DNA of 37,761 nucleotides from an uncultured Pseudomonadales bacterium (GTDB taxonomy: Bacteria; Pseudomonadota; Gammaproteobacteria; Pseudomonadales; Pseudohongiellaceae). Made by a program: the position numbers and the translations under genes. Positions 1-9,255 of this stretch are shown here, in pieces; the stretch's first letter is position 1; each line of letters starts with the position of its first letter. Location: NCBI GenBank assembly GCA_949430125.1, contig CASQMQ010000013.1:1-37761 (forward strand). Reading direction: 5' to 3'. The notes beneath the pieces are model-generated. The model worked only from the letters and a program-made list of their open reading frames with translations. It ran no database searches and was not told the origin of the DNA.

Positions 1-65
1 AGGGCATCGAAAAAGAAGAAATAGACTTTGCCGATGAAGTTGCGGCTCAAGTTAAAGGCTCCTAG
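1..65 (+). CDS. tsf: Elongation factor Ts, C-terminal end only (partial)
   Basis: Only the last 20 codons and the TAG stop are in the window, read from base 3. The tail GIEKEEIDFADEVAAQ closely resembles the end of gammaproteobacterial EF-Ts as I remember it. EF-Ts is the guanine nucleotide exchange factor that recycles EF-Tu. Its position directly before pyrH and frr is the standard rpsB-tsf-pyrH-frr order, which supports the call despite the short length. The gene begins outside the window. Confidence 0.85.
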   Translation, partial: GIEKEEIDFADEVAAQVKGS

Positions 66-94
66 GAGCACAAAAATAGGGGTGCCATTGAAAA

Positions 95-814
95 ATGCCA
101 AATAAGGAACGCAAGTACAATCGTATTTTGTTAAAGCTAAGCGGTGAGGCACTCACCGGTGATGGCGATTTTGGCATAGACCCTAAAGTACTCGATCGAA
201 TGGCTGTAGAAATAGGCCAGCTGGTCGGACTGGGAGTGGAGATAGGCTTGGTCATTGGTGGTGGTAATCTATTCCGCGGTGCTGCCCTGCATGCTTCGGG
301 AATGGAGCGTGTAACCGGCGATCACATGGGCATGCTAGCGACTGTGATGAATGCGCTTGCGATGCGCGACGCACTTGAACGAGCGAGCATTCCCACTCGT
401 GTCATGTCGGCCATTCCCATGAGCGGTGTCGTAGAACACTACGACCGGCGCACGGCTATTCGACATCTAGACGCGGGCGATGTCGTTATATTCTCCGCAG
501 GAACCGGAAATCCGTTCTTCACCACGGATACTGCGGCTTGCCTGCGTGGAATTGAGATCGATGCGGACCTAATCTTGAAAGCCACTAAGGTAGACGGTGT
601 TTATTCCTCCGATCCGGAGTTGGATTCGAGTGCGGTTAAGTACGATAATCTTTCTTACGATGAAGTAATCGAAAAGAAACTCGGTGTCATGGACTTGACG
701 GCTATCTGTTTAAGCCGTGATCATCAGGTGCCAATCAAAGTTTTCAATATGAACACCCCCGGCGCATTGTTGAACAATGTTATGGGCAAGCCTGACGGCA
801 CTCACATCGCTTAG
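95..814 (+). CDS. pyrH: UMP kinase
   Basis: Phosphorylates UMP to UDP in pyrimidine nucleotide synthesis; a cytoplasmic, usually hexameric enzyme of the amino acid kinase fold. The 239 residues match the usual bacterial length of about 240. Visible landmarks are the N-terminal phosphate-binding stretch KLSGEAL (residues 14-20), GGGNLFRG (55-62), and the C-terminal half with [13 protein letters not shown] and [10 protein letters not shown], typical of PyrH. ATG 95 is chosen because [19 protein letters not shown] is a normal PyrH start; the ribosome site is weak (GGGTG about 12 nt upstream). It sits 29 nt after tsf and 85 nt before frr, as in most gammaproteobacteria. Confidence 0.97.
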   Translation: MPNKERKYNRILLKLSGEALTGDGDFGIDPKVLDRMAVEIGQLVGLGVEIGLVIGGGNLFRGAALHASGMERVTGDHMGMLATVMNALAMRDALERASIPTRVMSAIPMSGVVEHYDRRTAIRHLDAGDVVIFSAGTGNPFFTTDTAACLRGIEIDADLILKATKVDGVYSSDPELDSSAVKYDNLSYDEVIEKKLGVMDLTAICLSRDHQVPIKVFNMNTPGALLNNVMGKPDGTHIA

Positions 815-899
815 TTGATGGGTAGTTTGATTAAGTAAGATTGATGAACACTCTGTGCTTGGTGCGTGGAGCTAGGTTTAAAGAGCGAGGAGCCAGACA

Positions 900-1457
900 A
901 TGATCGATGAAACTATAGCCGACGCAGACGAGAGGATGCAGAAGAGCATAGCCTCGTTAGATGAAGCCTTTAAGAAGATTCGAACGGGAAGGGCGCATCC
1001 CGATATTCTGGATAGCGTGCAAGTTTCCTACTATGGCTCAGACACTCCTTTGAGCCAACTGGCTAATGTCACGGTGGAAGAGGGTCGGTCTCTGATCATT
1101 TCTCCCTGGGAAAAGCCAATGATCGGTGAGATTGAGAAAGCCATTATGAAATCAGATTTAGGGCTGAACCCTTCGAATAATGGCGACACTATTCGTGTAC
1201 CTATGCCGCCTCTAACTGAAGAGACGCGTAAAGAATATACGAAACAGGCTAAGGCCGAGGCAGAGAATGCACGAATCGCGATTCGAAATATTCGAAGAGA
1301 TGCGAACTCCGACTTCAAAGAGCTAGAAAAAGAAAAAGAAATTAGTGAAGATGAGCAGCACAGAGCCGAAGATCAAGTGCAGAAGATTACCGACAAGCAT
1401 ATTGCGACTATTGAGTCTTCATTCCAGGCTAAAGAAGCCGATTTGCTGTCCTTCTGA
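900..1457 (+). CDS. frr: Ribosome recycling factor
   Basis: RRF splits post-termination ribosomes together with EF-G. The protein is 185 residues, the exact family size. Typical segments are seen: FKKIRTGRAHPDILD near the start (residues about 23-37), GLNPSNNGDTIRVPMPPLTEE in the middle hinge/head region, and RKEYTKQAKAEAENARIAIR with the long helical C-terminal arm. A clear Shine-Dalgarno, GAGGAG, lies about 8 nt before ATG 900. It is followed 65 nt later by uppS, the usual operon neighbour. Confidence 0.97.
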   Translation: MIDETIADADERMQKSIASLDEAFKKIRTGRAHPDILDSVQVSYYGSDTPLSQLANVTVEEGRSLIISPWEKPMIGEIEKAIMKSDLGLNPSNNGDTIRVPMPPLTEETRKEYTKQAKAEAENARIAIRNIRRDANSDFKELEKEKEISEDEQHRAEDQVQKITDKHIATIESSFQAKEADLLSF

Positions 1458-1522
1458 GCCCGCGATTGCTTCAGTCGGCTGACTCCATGGGGCTCCGGTC
1501 ATCAGGGATGTGGTAACTGTAA

Positions 1523-2266
1523 ATGACATCTGCTAGTAAACCGGAATTACCTCGGCATATCGCCATCGTTATGGATGGCAGTAACCGCTGGGCCAAATCT
1601 CGTGATCTGCCTGCAAAATCTGGTCACCGCTTTGGCGCCGAAGTGGCGCGAGAGGCTGTTTATTCCTGTCTCGCTCGAGATATTAAATACCTCACCTTGT
1701 TTGCCTTTAGTAGTGAGAACTGGCTGCGTCCGCGAAAGGAAGTTCAGGGCCTTATGGCGCTCTTTCTTACCGTCCTAAAGCGTAAAGAAATCACCCAGCT
1801 ACACAAGAGGAATGTGCGTCTACAGTTCATCGGGAATCGCAGCAACTTCTCGCAGAAATTGCAGAAAAACATGCGTGAGGTTGAAGAGTTGACACGTAAT
1901 AATACTGGTATGACAGTGATTGTCGCGGCAGACTACGGTGGGCGCTGGGATATCGCAAACGCAATGACAAGCATAGTCGACAAGGTTACTTCTGGAGAGT
2001 TGTCGGCAGACGCAATCGATGTTGATTTGGTAGATCAGTACATGAGTAGCAGCTACTATCCGGATCCAGACCTTTGTATCCGCACTGGTGGCGAGCACCG
2101 TATTAGTAATTTCCTACTGTGGCAGTTCGCCTATACTGAACTCTATTTTACCGACTGTTATTGGCCAGACTTCGACGATGCACAGTTTCAGCTAGCGCTC
2201 GATGATTTCGCAAATCGCCAGCGTCGCTATGGCAGTCATGATGAACAGGAAACCACGAGTGACTAA
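1523..2266 (+). CDS. uppS: Undecaprenyl diphosphate synthase
   Basis: A cis-prenyltransferase that extends farnesyl diphosphate with isopentenyl units to C55-PP, the lipid carrier for peptidoglycan and O-antigen. The 247 residues fit the family. Motifs: HIAIVMDG (12-19) with the catalytic Asp at 18, FGAE near 37-40, FAFSSENW near 67, AADYGGRWDIANA, and the C-terminal RTGGEHRISNFLLWQ with ELYFTD and WPDF. Oddity: the catalytic loop reads MDGSNRWA where the family normally has MDGNGRWA, so the conserved Asn (E. coli Asn28) is Ser. ATG 1523 gives a normal N-terminus. The 3' end overlaps the likely cdsA start by 8 bp. Confidence 0.96.
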   Translation: MTSASKPELPRHIAIVMDGSNRWAKSRDLPAKSGHRFGAEVAREAVYSCLARDIKYLTLFAFSSENWLRPRKEVQGLMALFLTVLKRKEITQLHKRNVRLQFIGNRSNFSQKLQKNMREVEELTRNNTGMTVIVAADYGGRWDIANAMTSIVDKVTSGELSADAIDVDLVDQYMSSSYYPDPDLCIRTGGEHRISNFLLWQFAYTELYFTDCYWPDFDDAQFQLALDDFANRQRRYGSHDEQETTSD

Positions 2267-3143
2267 GGTGTTAAAGCAACGAGTCATTACCGCTGTATTA
2301 CTTTTGGTGGCCTTGATTGCCGCCACTACTCAATTGTCTTCCTTTTATTTCTCGCTGTTTGTTGCTGGCGTAATTCTAATGGCCGCATGGGAATGGGCCG
2401 GGCTCGTCAGTCCGGATAAAAAAATAGCAAAGCTACCATACCTCGTTAGTATAGCTGCGATGTTGGTTGGTAGTTTCTTTCTTTTGGGGATCTCGGCCGA
2501 CGCACAAAACATCGATGGCTTTCGAGCTGGTCTCGTGCTGATGCTGGGCCTGCTTTTTTGGCTGATATCCTTGTTTTTTCTTTCGGGTTATCCTGAGAAC
2601 AGCAGTCTGTGGAACGATGAGTCGAAAATTGCGCTTATGGGTGTTTTGGTGTTGATGCCAGCCTTCGTTGGTATTGTAGTTTTGAAATACCTTGTTCCCT
2701 CGGGCTATTTGGTTCTGGCGTTAGTGATCTTGGTGGCGGCGGTCGATGTGGGCGCCTATGTCGTTGGAGTAAATTTTGGATCGAGAAAGCTGGCCGTTAA
2801 ATTGAGCCCAAAGAAGTCTTGGGAAGGTGTATGGGGCGGAACGTTTTTCTGTTTGTTGGTGGCAAGTTTGTTTGTCTGGCTAATGCATAACAATCTCCAA
2901 GCATTATCTGCAATGCAGATCATTGCCTTGCTGATTTTGTCAGTGGGCGTCACATTCTTTAGCGTAGTGGGTGACCTCATAGAGAGCATGCTCAAGCGCA
3001 ATTGCGGCATTAAGGATAGCAGCACGATGCTGCCTGGACATGGCGGTGTGCTTGATAGGGTGGATGGTCTCGTAGCAGCCACACCGCTGTTTGTACTTAC
3101 AATGATGTTTGTTCTCGATAGCGAATTGCAGGTGAGTCTCTAA
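2259..3143 (+). CDS. cdsA: Phosphatidate cytidylyltransferase (CDP-diglyceride synthase)
   Basis: Makes CDP-diacylglycerol from phosphatidate and CTP, the precursor of all membrane phospholipids. It is an integral inner-membrane protein with about eight hydrophobic segments. The family signature is complete near the C-terminus: SMLKRNCGIKD, then PGHGGVLDRVDG. The reading frame is open from 2202, but the protein should begin near LKQRVITA. I prefer GTG 2259 because AGGA lies 8 nt upstream; GTG 2268 and ATG 2241 are alternatives. The start is translationally coupled to uppS, and the stop is 1 nt before the dxr start codon. Confidence 0.93.
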   Translation: MTKVLKQRVITAVLLLVALIAATTQLSSFYFSLFVAGVILMAAWEWAGLVSPDKKIAKLPYLVSIAAMLVGSFFLLGISADAQNIDGFRAGLVLMLGLLFWLISLFFLSGYPENSSLWNDESKIALMGVLVLMPAFVGIVVLKYLVPSGYLVLALVILVAAVDVGAYVVGVNFGSRKLAVKLSPKKSWEGVWGGTFFCLLVASLFVWLMHNNLQALSAMQIIALLILSVGVTFFSVVGDLIESMLKRNCGIKDSSTMLPGHGGVLDRVDGLVAATPLFVLTMMFVLDSELQVSL

Positions 3144-3144
3144 C

Positions 3145-4353
3145 GTGACGAGTAGCAATCTTCAGATCAGCATCCTCGGTTCTACTGGATCGGTTGGCGC
3201 AAGCACGCTGGCCGTAATCGATGAGAATCCTTCCTACAAAGTTTTTGCACTTACCGCTCACCGAAACGCGAAACTACTATTCGAACAGTGCGAGAAATAC
3301 AGGCCAAAATTCGCTGTGCTGAGCGAAGCCGCCGCTCCAGAGTTTAACGCGTTATTAATTGAGAGCAATCTCGATACCAAGTTGCTGATTGGCGAGTCTG
3401 GATTGACCGAGGTGGCGAGTAATCCAAATGTCGATATAGTGATGGCTGCAATAGTCGGCGCAGCTGGCCTCGAATCGACACTTGCGGCAGCTTCAAATGG
3501 TAAGCGCCTGTTACTTGCTAATAAGGAATCTCTGGTGATGACTGGAGACTTACTGAAGCAGGCGGCGAGAGAATCTGGCGCTGAGATTTTACCGATCGAC
3601 AGCGAGCACAATGCAATTTTTCAGTGTCTGCCGCAAACAAAGAGCAGCGTACATACAGAATCTAATACTGGTGTTGTGAAGGTTGTATTGACGGCATCGG
3701 GAGGCCCGTTCCTGAACACGCCGATTGAGCAGCTCGAATCAGTCACGCCCGATCAGGCATGCCAGCATCCGAAGTGGTCAATGGGTAGGAAGATATCCGT
3801 GGACTCCGCGACTATGATGAATAAGGGGTTGGAGTTTATTGAGGCGTGTTATCTCTTCGATCTACAACCATCGCAGGTCGATGTATTGATTCATCCGCAG
3901 AGCATTGTGCACTCTATGGTCCACTATAAAGATGGTTCGGTGTTGGCACAGATGGCCAATCCCGATATGAGAGTTCCTATCGCCTATGGATTGGCATGGC
4001 CGGAGCGGATCGAGTCAGGAGTTGCTCCGCTTGACCTGACGGTGGAGGAGCCTCTGCAATTCTCCAAGCCCGATCTTTCTAGGTTCCCCTGCTTGCGCTT
4101 AGGTATAGAGGCTGCAGGCGAGCGTGGAACGGCGCCGGCGGTTCTTAATGCAGCAAACGAAGTGGCAGTTGAGGCATTTTTGGGTGGAGAGATCGGTTTT
4201 GCGGAAATTCCCTCAATAATTGAGGCAGTTAGGTCACAAATACCTTGTGAACCGGCGCCTACACTCGCTATCATTCAAGATCTTGATCGACAAGCTAGAA
4301 GACTATCTAAAGAATTGATATTAAAGGATTTCCGCAGTGGAGCTAGTGCTTAG
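3145..4353 (+). CDS. dxr: 1-deoxy-D-xylulose 5-phosphate reductoisomerase
   Basis: Second enzyme of the MEP isoprenoid pathway: NADPH-dependent rearrangement and reduction of DXP to MEP. The 402 residues match the family (about 398). The N-terminal NADPH-binding loop ILGSTGSVGAST (10-21), the ANKESLVMTG segment, the metal/substrate region PIDSEHNAIFQ and SVDSATMMNKGLE, and the C-terminal NAANEVAV are all present. It starts with GTG 3145, directly after the cdsA stop, so coupling is likely. ispD and ispF, further enzymes of this pathway, lie at 24120-25329. Confidence 0.96.
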   Translation: MTSSNLQISILGSTGSVGASTLAVIDENPSYKVFALTAHRNAKLLFEQCEKYRPKFAVLSEAAAPEFNALLIESNLDTKLLIGESGLTEVASNPNVDIVMAAIVGAAGLESTLAAASNGKRLLLANKESLVMTGDLLKQAARESGAEILPIDSEHNAIFQCLPQTKSSVHTESNTGVVKVVLTASGGPFLNTPIEQLESVTPDQACQHPKWSMGRKISVDSATMMNKGLEFIEACYLFDLQPSQVDVLIHPQSIVHSMVHYKDGSVLAQMANPDMRVPIAYGLAWPERIESGVAPLDLTVEEPLQFSKPDLSRFPCLRLGIEAAGERGTAPAVLNAANEVAVEAFLGGEIGFAEIPSIIEAVRSQIPCEPAPTLAIIQDLDRQARRLSKELILKDFRSGASA

Positions 4354-4376
4354 ATCTAGCGCTGCTACGAACATTT

Positions 4377-5789
4377 ATGATACTTGAAAATTTAATAAGA
4401 GTTATAGCCCTCCTAGTCACTCTTGGCATACTGGTGACGATCCACGAGTTTGGTCATTTCTGGGTTGCCAGGCGCTGTGGCGTGAAGGTGCTTAAGTTTT
4501 CCATCGGCTTCGGTAAGGCGATCAAGACATGGGTCGGCAAGGATGGAGTTGAGTATGTCATCGCACCAATTCCACTGGGCGGCTACGTCAAGATGCTGGG
4601 CCAAGAAGATGCTGCTGTTGCGGATACGAGCGGGTTGAGCACGAGCCAGCGCGAATGCTCATTTGCCTGCAAGCCACTGTGGCAGAAGACGGCGATTGTA
4701 GCGGCAGGGCCTGTCGCGAATTTCTTGCTGGCGATATTCGTATTCTGGCTGATAAATATATCCTATGGAGTTTCCGGTATTGCCCCGGTAGTGAACAACG
4801 TAATAGAAGGTTCTATTGCGGAGACAGCGGGGCTGAGAGCTGGCGATGAGATTCTTGCCGTCGATGGTCAAGAGACCATCATCTGGCAGCAGGTGGCTCT
4901 GCAGTTGCTAGCTCGAATGGGTGAAACCGGCGAAATAACCCTGACTGTGGACCCCGCCGATTCCAGCCGGACGAGAGAGATACAACTCCCCATAAATGCC
5001 TGGATGGCAGCGGAGGCAGCGCCTAATCCAGTCGGCGATCTCGGTATTATTCAATTCGAAATTCCGGCGGATATTGCCGGTATCGTTCCCGGCGGTGCTG
5101 CAGAGGCAGCGGACCTGAGAGAAGGAGATGAAATCATCTCTGTGGATGGCAAATCTATACGCGGCTGGACGCATTGGGTAGAGGTTATCAGAGCGAGCCC
5201 GGAACTCACACTGAATGTCGCTGTCCAACGAGGCGGAATCAATACTGACTTGTTGATGACACCGAAAACAGCGACGCTCGATGATGGCTCTGTAATTGGA
5301 AGCATTGGCGCCTATGTGAAGGAAACAACTTTGGCAGAATTACTGCCTCCAGAGATGCAGCGGCAGATAAATTACAACGTGCTATCGGCGATTCAGCCGG
5401 CGATTTCCAAGACATTGGAAATGTCGATTTTTATATTACACTCTGTGAAAAAAATGATCACCTTGGAGATCTCTCCGAAAAATATAGGTGGGCCAATAAC
5501 TATTGCCAAAGTGGCAGGAGAGACAGCAACTCTCGGTCCCGAATTCTATCTAGGGTTTCTGGCTCTACTGAGTATTTCACTAGGCGTAATGAATTTGTTG
5601 CCAATACCTGTTCTTGATGGAGGCCATCTCTTGTTCTACGCAATCGAAGCTGTCATCAGAAGGCCTGTGCCGGAGCGAATCCAGGCCTTTGGATTACAGC
5701 TAGGATTGTTATTGATTTCGGGAATCATGGTTTTAGCAATTTACAACGACGTTAGCCCGTACTTCCGTGTCATCAGTAGACTGTTGTGA
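4377..5789 (+). CDS. rseP: Site-2 intramembrane zinc protease RseP
   Basis: Inner-membrane metalloprotease that in enterics cuts the anti-sigma factor RseA after DegS and also removes signal peptide remnants. The 470 residues show the zinc site HEFGH (23-27) in the first transmembrane helix, then GGYVKMLGQ. Two PDZ-type modules follow in the periplasmic region (AGLRAGDEILAVDG and ADLREGDEIISVDG). The second catalytic motif LDGGHLL (L413-D414-G415) lies in the C-terminal membrane part. ATG 4377 gives a normal start. bamA follows after 60 nt; this pairing of RseP with the outer-membrane assembly genes is conserved and fits the envelope-stress role. Confidence 0.96.
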   Translation: MILENLIRVIALLVTLGILVTIHEFGHFWVARRCGVKVLKFSIGFGKAIKTWVGKDGVEYVIAPIPLGGYVKMLGQEDAAVADTSGLSTSQRECSFACKPLWQKTAIVAAGPVANFLLAIFVFWLINISYGVSGIAPVVNNVIEGSIAETAGLRAGDEILAVDGQETIIWQQVALQLLARMGETGEITLTVDPADSSRTREIQLPINAWMAAEAAPNPVGDLGIIQFEIPADIAGIVPGGAAEAADLREGDEIISVDGKSIRGWTHWVEVIRASPELTLNVAVQRGGINTDLLMTPKTATLDDGSVIGSIGAYVKETTLAELLPPEMQRQINYNVLSAIQPAISKTLEMSIFILHSVKKMITLEISPKNIGGPITIAKVAGETATLGPEFYLGFLALLSISLGVMNLLPIPVLDGGHLLFYAIEAVIRRPVPERIQAFGLQLGLLLISGIMVLAIYNDVSPYFRVISRLL

Positions 5790-5849
5790 AAAGAAGAAAA
5801 TATAAGTAACTCGCCGGCAAATAACAAATAAATTGAGAATGCAGCGCAA

Positions 5850-8525
5850 ATGAAAAAACTACTTTTTTGTTTGTTGGTGGCTTTTGGAATTTCAAAGTCC
5901 CTCAACGCACAGGAATTTGTAATAGCCGACATAATCGTCGATGGCTATCAACGTATTTCTCCCGGAATAATCTACAACCTATTACCCGTGGGCATAGGTG
6001 ATCAAGTTACGGCTGACATCTCAGCGCAAATCATTCGAGAGCTTTCTCAGTCGGAATATTTCGATGAGATCGAGGTGGCGCGCGAAGGGAACGTGCTTAT
6101 TGTTACGGTTTTGGAGAGACCCTCCGTTGCCGAAATTACCATCGAAGGAAATAGCGTTCTTGAGACTGAAGATATCATCGACAACATGGCGGATGCTGAT
6201 ATTGCCGAAGGCCAGATTTTCACGCGTGCCGCGTTAGAAGTAATTCGCCAAGGAATACAGGACGTGTACTCGTCTCGTGGCCGCTATGGTGCGGCAGTGG
6301 ACATAGAGGTTGAAGAACTACCGCGGAACCGTGTTGGTATCAGTCTGAACATCAACGAAGGCGAAGAGTCACGTATACGCCACATTAATATCGTAGGCAA
6401 CCAAGCCTTCAATGAGGAAGACCTGCTCGGTCTGTTCGAGCTAGGCACGAAGCCTTGGTTCATGCTTCTGAGCCGCAAGGACCGCTATTCGCGTGAACAA
6501 TTTTCCGGCGACCTCGAGCGACTGGAATCCTTCTATCTCGACAACGGTTTCGTAGAATTTAATATCGATTCCACACCTATTTCCATCACGCCGGATCGCA
6601 AAGAAGTCTATATCACTATTAATCTGACCGAGGGAGACCTATTCACTATTAATGAAGTAGATCTCGCCGGGGACTTAGTAGATGCAGAGGCTCTTTTGAG
6701 GGCAGCAGTATTCGTACGCCCGGGACAGATATATTCGCAGGGTCTGGTCACGGGAACTGAAGAAATCATGGTTCAGTTTCTCGGTAACTTGGGCTATGCC
6801 TTTGCTGAAGCCACTGGTGTGCCAGAAGTTAACGAGGAAGATGAAACCGTCGATGTAACGTTCTTCATCGAGCCGGGCAATAGGACCTATGTAAATCGTA
6901 TTAATTTCGCAGGCAACATATCGACCGCCGATGATGTACTACGAAGAGAATTGCGGCAGCTAGAGTCTGCTCCAGCGTCAAGCCTACAAATCGAACAATC
7001 CAAAATTCGTCTGCAGCGTCTAGGCTACTTCGAAACTGTCGAAGTTGATACGACCGAAGTTGCAGGCACGGAAGATCAGATTGATGTCAATTATGACGTG
7101 CTGGAACAAAACTTTGGCGCCATCAGCTTCCAGGTCGGCACAGGTGGAGGCGGCAATTTTTTCATCCAGTCTAGCCTGCAGGCACAGAATTTTCTGGGGA
7201 CCGGGAAGACATTGGGTGTTGGCATCAACAAAAGTCGCTTCCAGACTGGTCTGAATTTTCAGTATCAAGATCCGTATTTTACGCCTGACGGAGTGAGTAG
7301 GGGATTCAATCTGTTCGCTCAGAAGATGGAGTCTCCCTGGAACGTGTCTGCTTTCAATACCTCCTCATACGGCGGATCCTTGAGTTTTAGTTACCCCTTG
7401 AGTGAGATCTCATTGTTAGGGTTTGATTTAGGACTCACGCATACGGAGCTGAGTGCGGGGCTCGGTTCTGTGCAAGAGATAGTTTCCAGTCCTACCTTTT
7501 TCGACGGCGTAGATAAATATGTGATTACGCCCGCTAATAGTAACGCTTTTGATGGTCCCGTCACTGATGCAGTATTAGGCGATGTGAATTCACTAAGCCC
7601 GCTGCAGCTCCAGTCAAATATAGATCAAGGTTTCGTTGACAAATATGGTGATACCTTCGATAACTTTACGATCACAGGGAATTGGTTTCGCAACACTCTA
7701 AACCGTGGACAGATGGCAACAAACGGCGCGCTCCACAGTATTGGTCTAGAAATCACATTGCCCGGTAGTGATTTGCAATATGCCAGAATCAATTACAACA
7801 ATGAGATGTATTGGCCGCTTTCTCAGGATCAGCGCTGGGTTGTAGGCTTACGAACGAATCTGGGCTATGGCATTGGATATGGTAATACTGAACAAATGCC
7901 CTTCTTCAATAACTACTTTGCTGGTGGTCTAAACGCGAGTGGTATCGTGCGCGGATTCGAAGAGAATAGCCTAGGGCCACAGAGCACCCCCGGCGCCAGA
8001 TATCTGACTGAATACGGTTTAACGCTGCTGCGTGATGAAAATGGTGAAATCCAGCGTCGAGAGGATGGCTCCGCAGTAGGTTTAAACCGTGATGTAGGCT
8101 ATGAAACTACAGGCCTTTTCGATGAGACCGGCCGGCCAGTGTTAGATTCAGAGGGAAATCAGAAAATCGCTCTGGCAGTACAAAGTTTCTACCTAGACGA
8201 GGATTATGACAGTTTTGGTGGTAATATACTGGCTACCGCGACATTGGAGCTATTATTCCCAATCCCGTTTATGGATGATTCGGGTCAAGTTAGGTCGGCT
8301 TTCTTTATTGATGCGGGAAATGTGTTCTCGTCGCATTGTACGGAACGGCAGACACTTCTAAAGAATTGTACAGATTTCGATCTGGGTGAAGTTAGATACT
8401 CTGCAGGAATTAGTGTTACTTATCTGTCGCCATTTGGCCCGTTAACATTCTATGTGGCGAAACCATTTGGCAAAGAAGGGGATGATACAAAGAGCTTCGA
8501 TTTCACTGTTGGAAATGGTATGTAG
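5850..8525 (+). CDS. bamA: Outer membrane protein assembly factor BamA
   Basis: Central beta-barrel of the BAM complex, which folds and inserts outer-membrane proteins. It has a signal peptide (MKKLLFCLLVAFGISKSLNA), five periplasmic POTRA domains over roughly residues 22-420 (GNSVLETEDI and GNQAFNEEDLL mark domains), and a C-terminal 16-strand barrel. The conserved loop-6 motif VRGF is at 700-703. The barrel ends in DFTVGNGM, without the usual terminal aromatic residue. At 891 residues it is longer than common BamA (about 790-810). The extra length lies in two extracellular loops, near residues 540-610 and 704-790. Confidence 0.96.
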   Translation: MKKLLFCLLVAFGISKSLNAQEFVIADIIVDGYQRISPGIIYNLLPVGIGDQVTADISAQIIRELSQSEYFDEIEVAREGNVLIVTVLERPSVAEITIEGNSVLETEDIIDNMADADIAEGQIFTRAALEVIRQGIQDVYSSRGRYGAAVDIEVEELPRNRVGISLNINEGEESRIRHINIVGNQAFNEEDLLGLFELGTKPWFMLLSRKDRYSREQFSGDLERLESFYLDNGFVEFNIDSTPISITPDRKEVYITINLTEGDLFTINEVDLAGDLVDAEALLRAAVFVRPGQIYSQGLVTGTEEIMVQFLGNLGYAFAEATGVPEVNEEDETVDVTFFIEPGNRTYVNRINFAGNISTADDVLRRELRQLESAPASSLQIEQSKIRLQRLGYFETVEVDTTEVAGTEDQIDVNYDVLEQNFGAISFQVGTGGGGNFFIQSSLQAQNFLGTGKTLGVGINKSRFQTGLNFQYQDPYFTPDGVSRGFNLFAQKMESPWNVSAFNTSSYGGSLSFSYPLSEISLLGFDLGLTHTELSAGLGSVQEIVSSPTFFDGVDKYVITPANSNAFDGPVTDAVLGDVNSLSPLQLQSNIDQGFVDKYGDTFDNFTITGNWFRNTLNRGQMATNGALHSIGLEITLPGSDLQYARINYNNEMYWPLSQDQRWVVGLRTNLGYGIGYGNTEQMPFFNNYFAGGLNASGIVRGFEENSLGPQSTPGARYLTEYGLTLLRDENGEIQRREDGSAVGLNRDVGYETTGLFDETGRPVLDSEGNQKIALAVQSFYLDEDYDSFGGNILATATLELLFPIPFMDDSGQVRSAFFIDAGNVFSSHCTERQTLLKNCTDFDLGEVRYSAGISVTYLSPFGPLTFYVAKPFGKEGDDTKSFDFTVGNGM

Positions 8526-8660
8526 ACTGTTTTAGATTAAAGGATTAGCAATACGTTATAGCTCGAATAGTCAAGATTCAGGGATTACAAAATTCAGTAC
8601 ATAATGACGAAATATTTAGAAGTCTAAGTGAATAATGTAGTGTTAGTGGTAAATAGTTAG

Positions 8661-8676
8661 TTGAGCGCATGCTCAA
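8661..8676 (+). repeat. Inverted repeat upstream of skp
   Basis: TTGAGC, loop GCAT, GCTCAA: a perfect 6-bp stem with a 4-nt loop in the 179-nt bamA-skp gap, followed by TAGTGTTTGTT. It could be a weak terminator/attenuator separating skp from bamA or a simple RNA hairpin. The T-run is interrupted, so a terminator is not certain. Confidence 0.35.
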
Positions 8677-8704
8677 TAGTGTTTGTTAGAATTGGAGAAT
8701 TATT

Positions 8705-9226
8705 GTGAAAATATTTAAAAGTCTAATTGTCTGTTTGAGTTTGGTGCTTGTGTCTCAAGGTGCCGCTGCTCAGGATACCAAGATAGGTGTGCTGAATGCA
8801 TTGCAGGCATTGTTCAATTCTGATGCGGCTCGTGTCGTGCAAGAAGAATTGGAGCAGGAATTTAGTGCGGATGAGGCAAGAGCTCAAGAGCTTACTGAAC
8901 AGCTAAATGCTCTGCGCGAAGAGTTTCAGCAGAACGAAGCTGTTATGAGCGAACAAGAAATTAGCCGTATGAATTCTAATGCTCAGGACTTGCAGGTTCA
9001 GCTGCAACTGATACAAGAAAGAGTTCAAACAGCATTGCAGGAAAAGAATCAGCAATTTCTCGAAAGCATGCAAGGCGATCTTGCCGAGGCCGTTACCGAT
9101 GTGGTCGCAGAGGGCGGTTACGATCTGATTCTCAATTCGGATAGTTCTCCTTATTTCGCGCCAGTATTGGATATTACCGCGAAGGTAACTGCAAAATTGA
9201 ATGAAAATACGCAGACTGAGCCGTAA
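8705..9226 (+). CDS. skp: Periplasmic chaperone Skp/OmpH family
   Basis: Trimeric periplasmic chaperone that holds unfolded outer-membrane proteins on the way to BamA. It has an N-terminal signal peptide (MKIFKSLIVCLSLVLVSQ followed by GAAAQ), then the KIGVLNALQALFNSD beta segment. A long Glu/Gln-rich coiled-coil arm spans about residues 45-125, and a C-terminal beta segment (EGGYDLILNSDS) closes the body. The 173 residues are normal. GTG 8705 is chosen because GGAG lies about 9 nt upstream and the signal peptide begins there. It sits between bamA and lpxD, the conserved position. Confidence 0.92.
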   Translation: MKIFKSLIVCLSLVLVSQGAAAQDTKIGVLNALQALFNSDAARVVQEELEQEFSADEARAQELTEQLNALREEFQQNEAVMSEQEISRMNSNAQDLQVQLQLIQERVQTALQEKNQQFLESMQGDLAEAVTDVVAEGGYDLILNSDSSPYFAPVLDITAKVTAKLNENTQTEP

Positions 9227-9255
9227 AGGAAGCCCCATTATCAGGCTAGTGTCAG

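Noticed and set aside
2202-2258. Longer cdsA start at 2202 inside uppS
   Set aside because: It would add residues not found in CdsA and overlap uppS by 65 bp; the family start begins near LKQRVITA.
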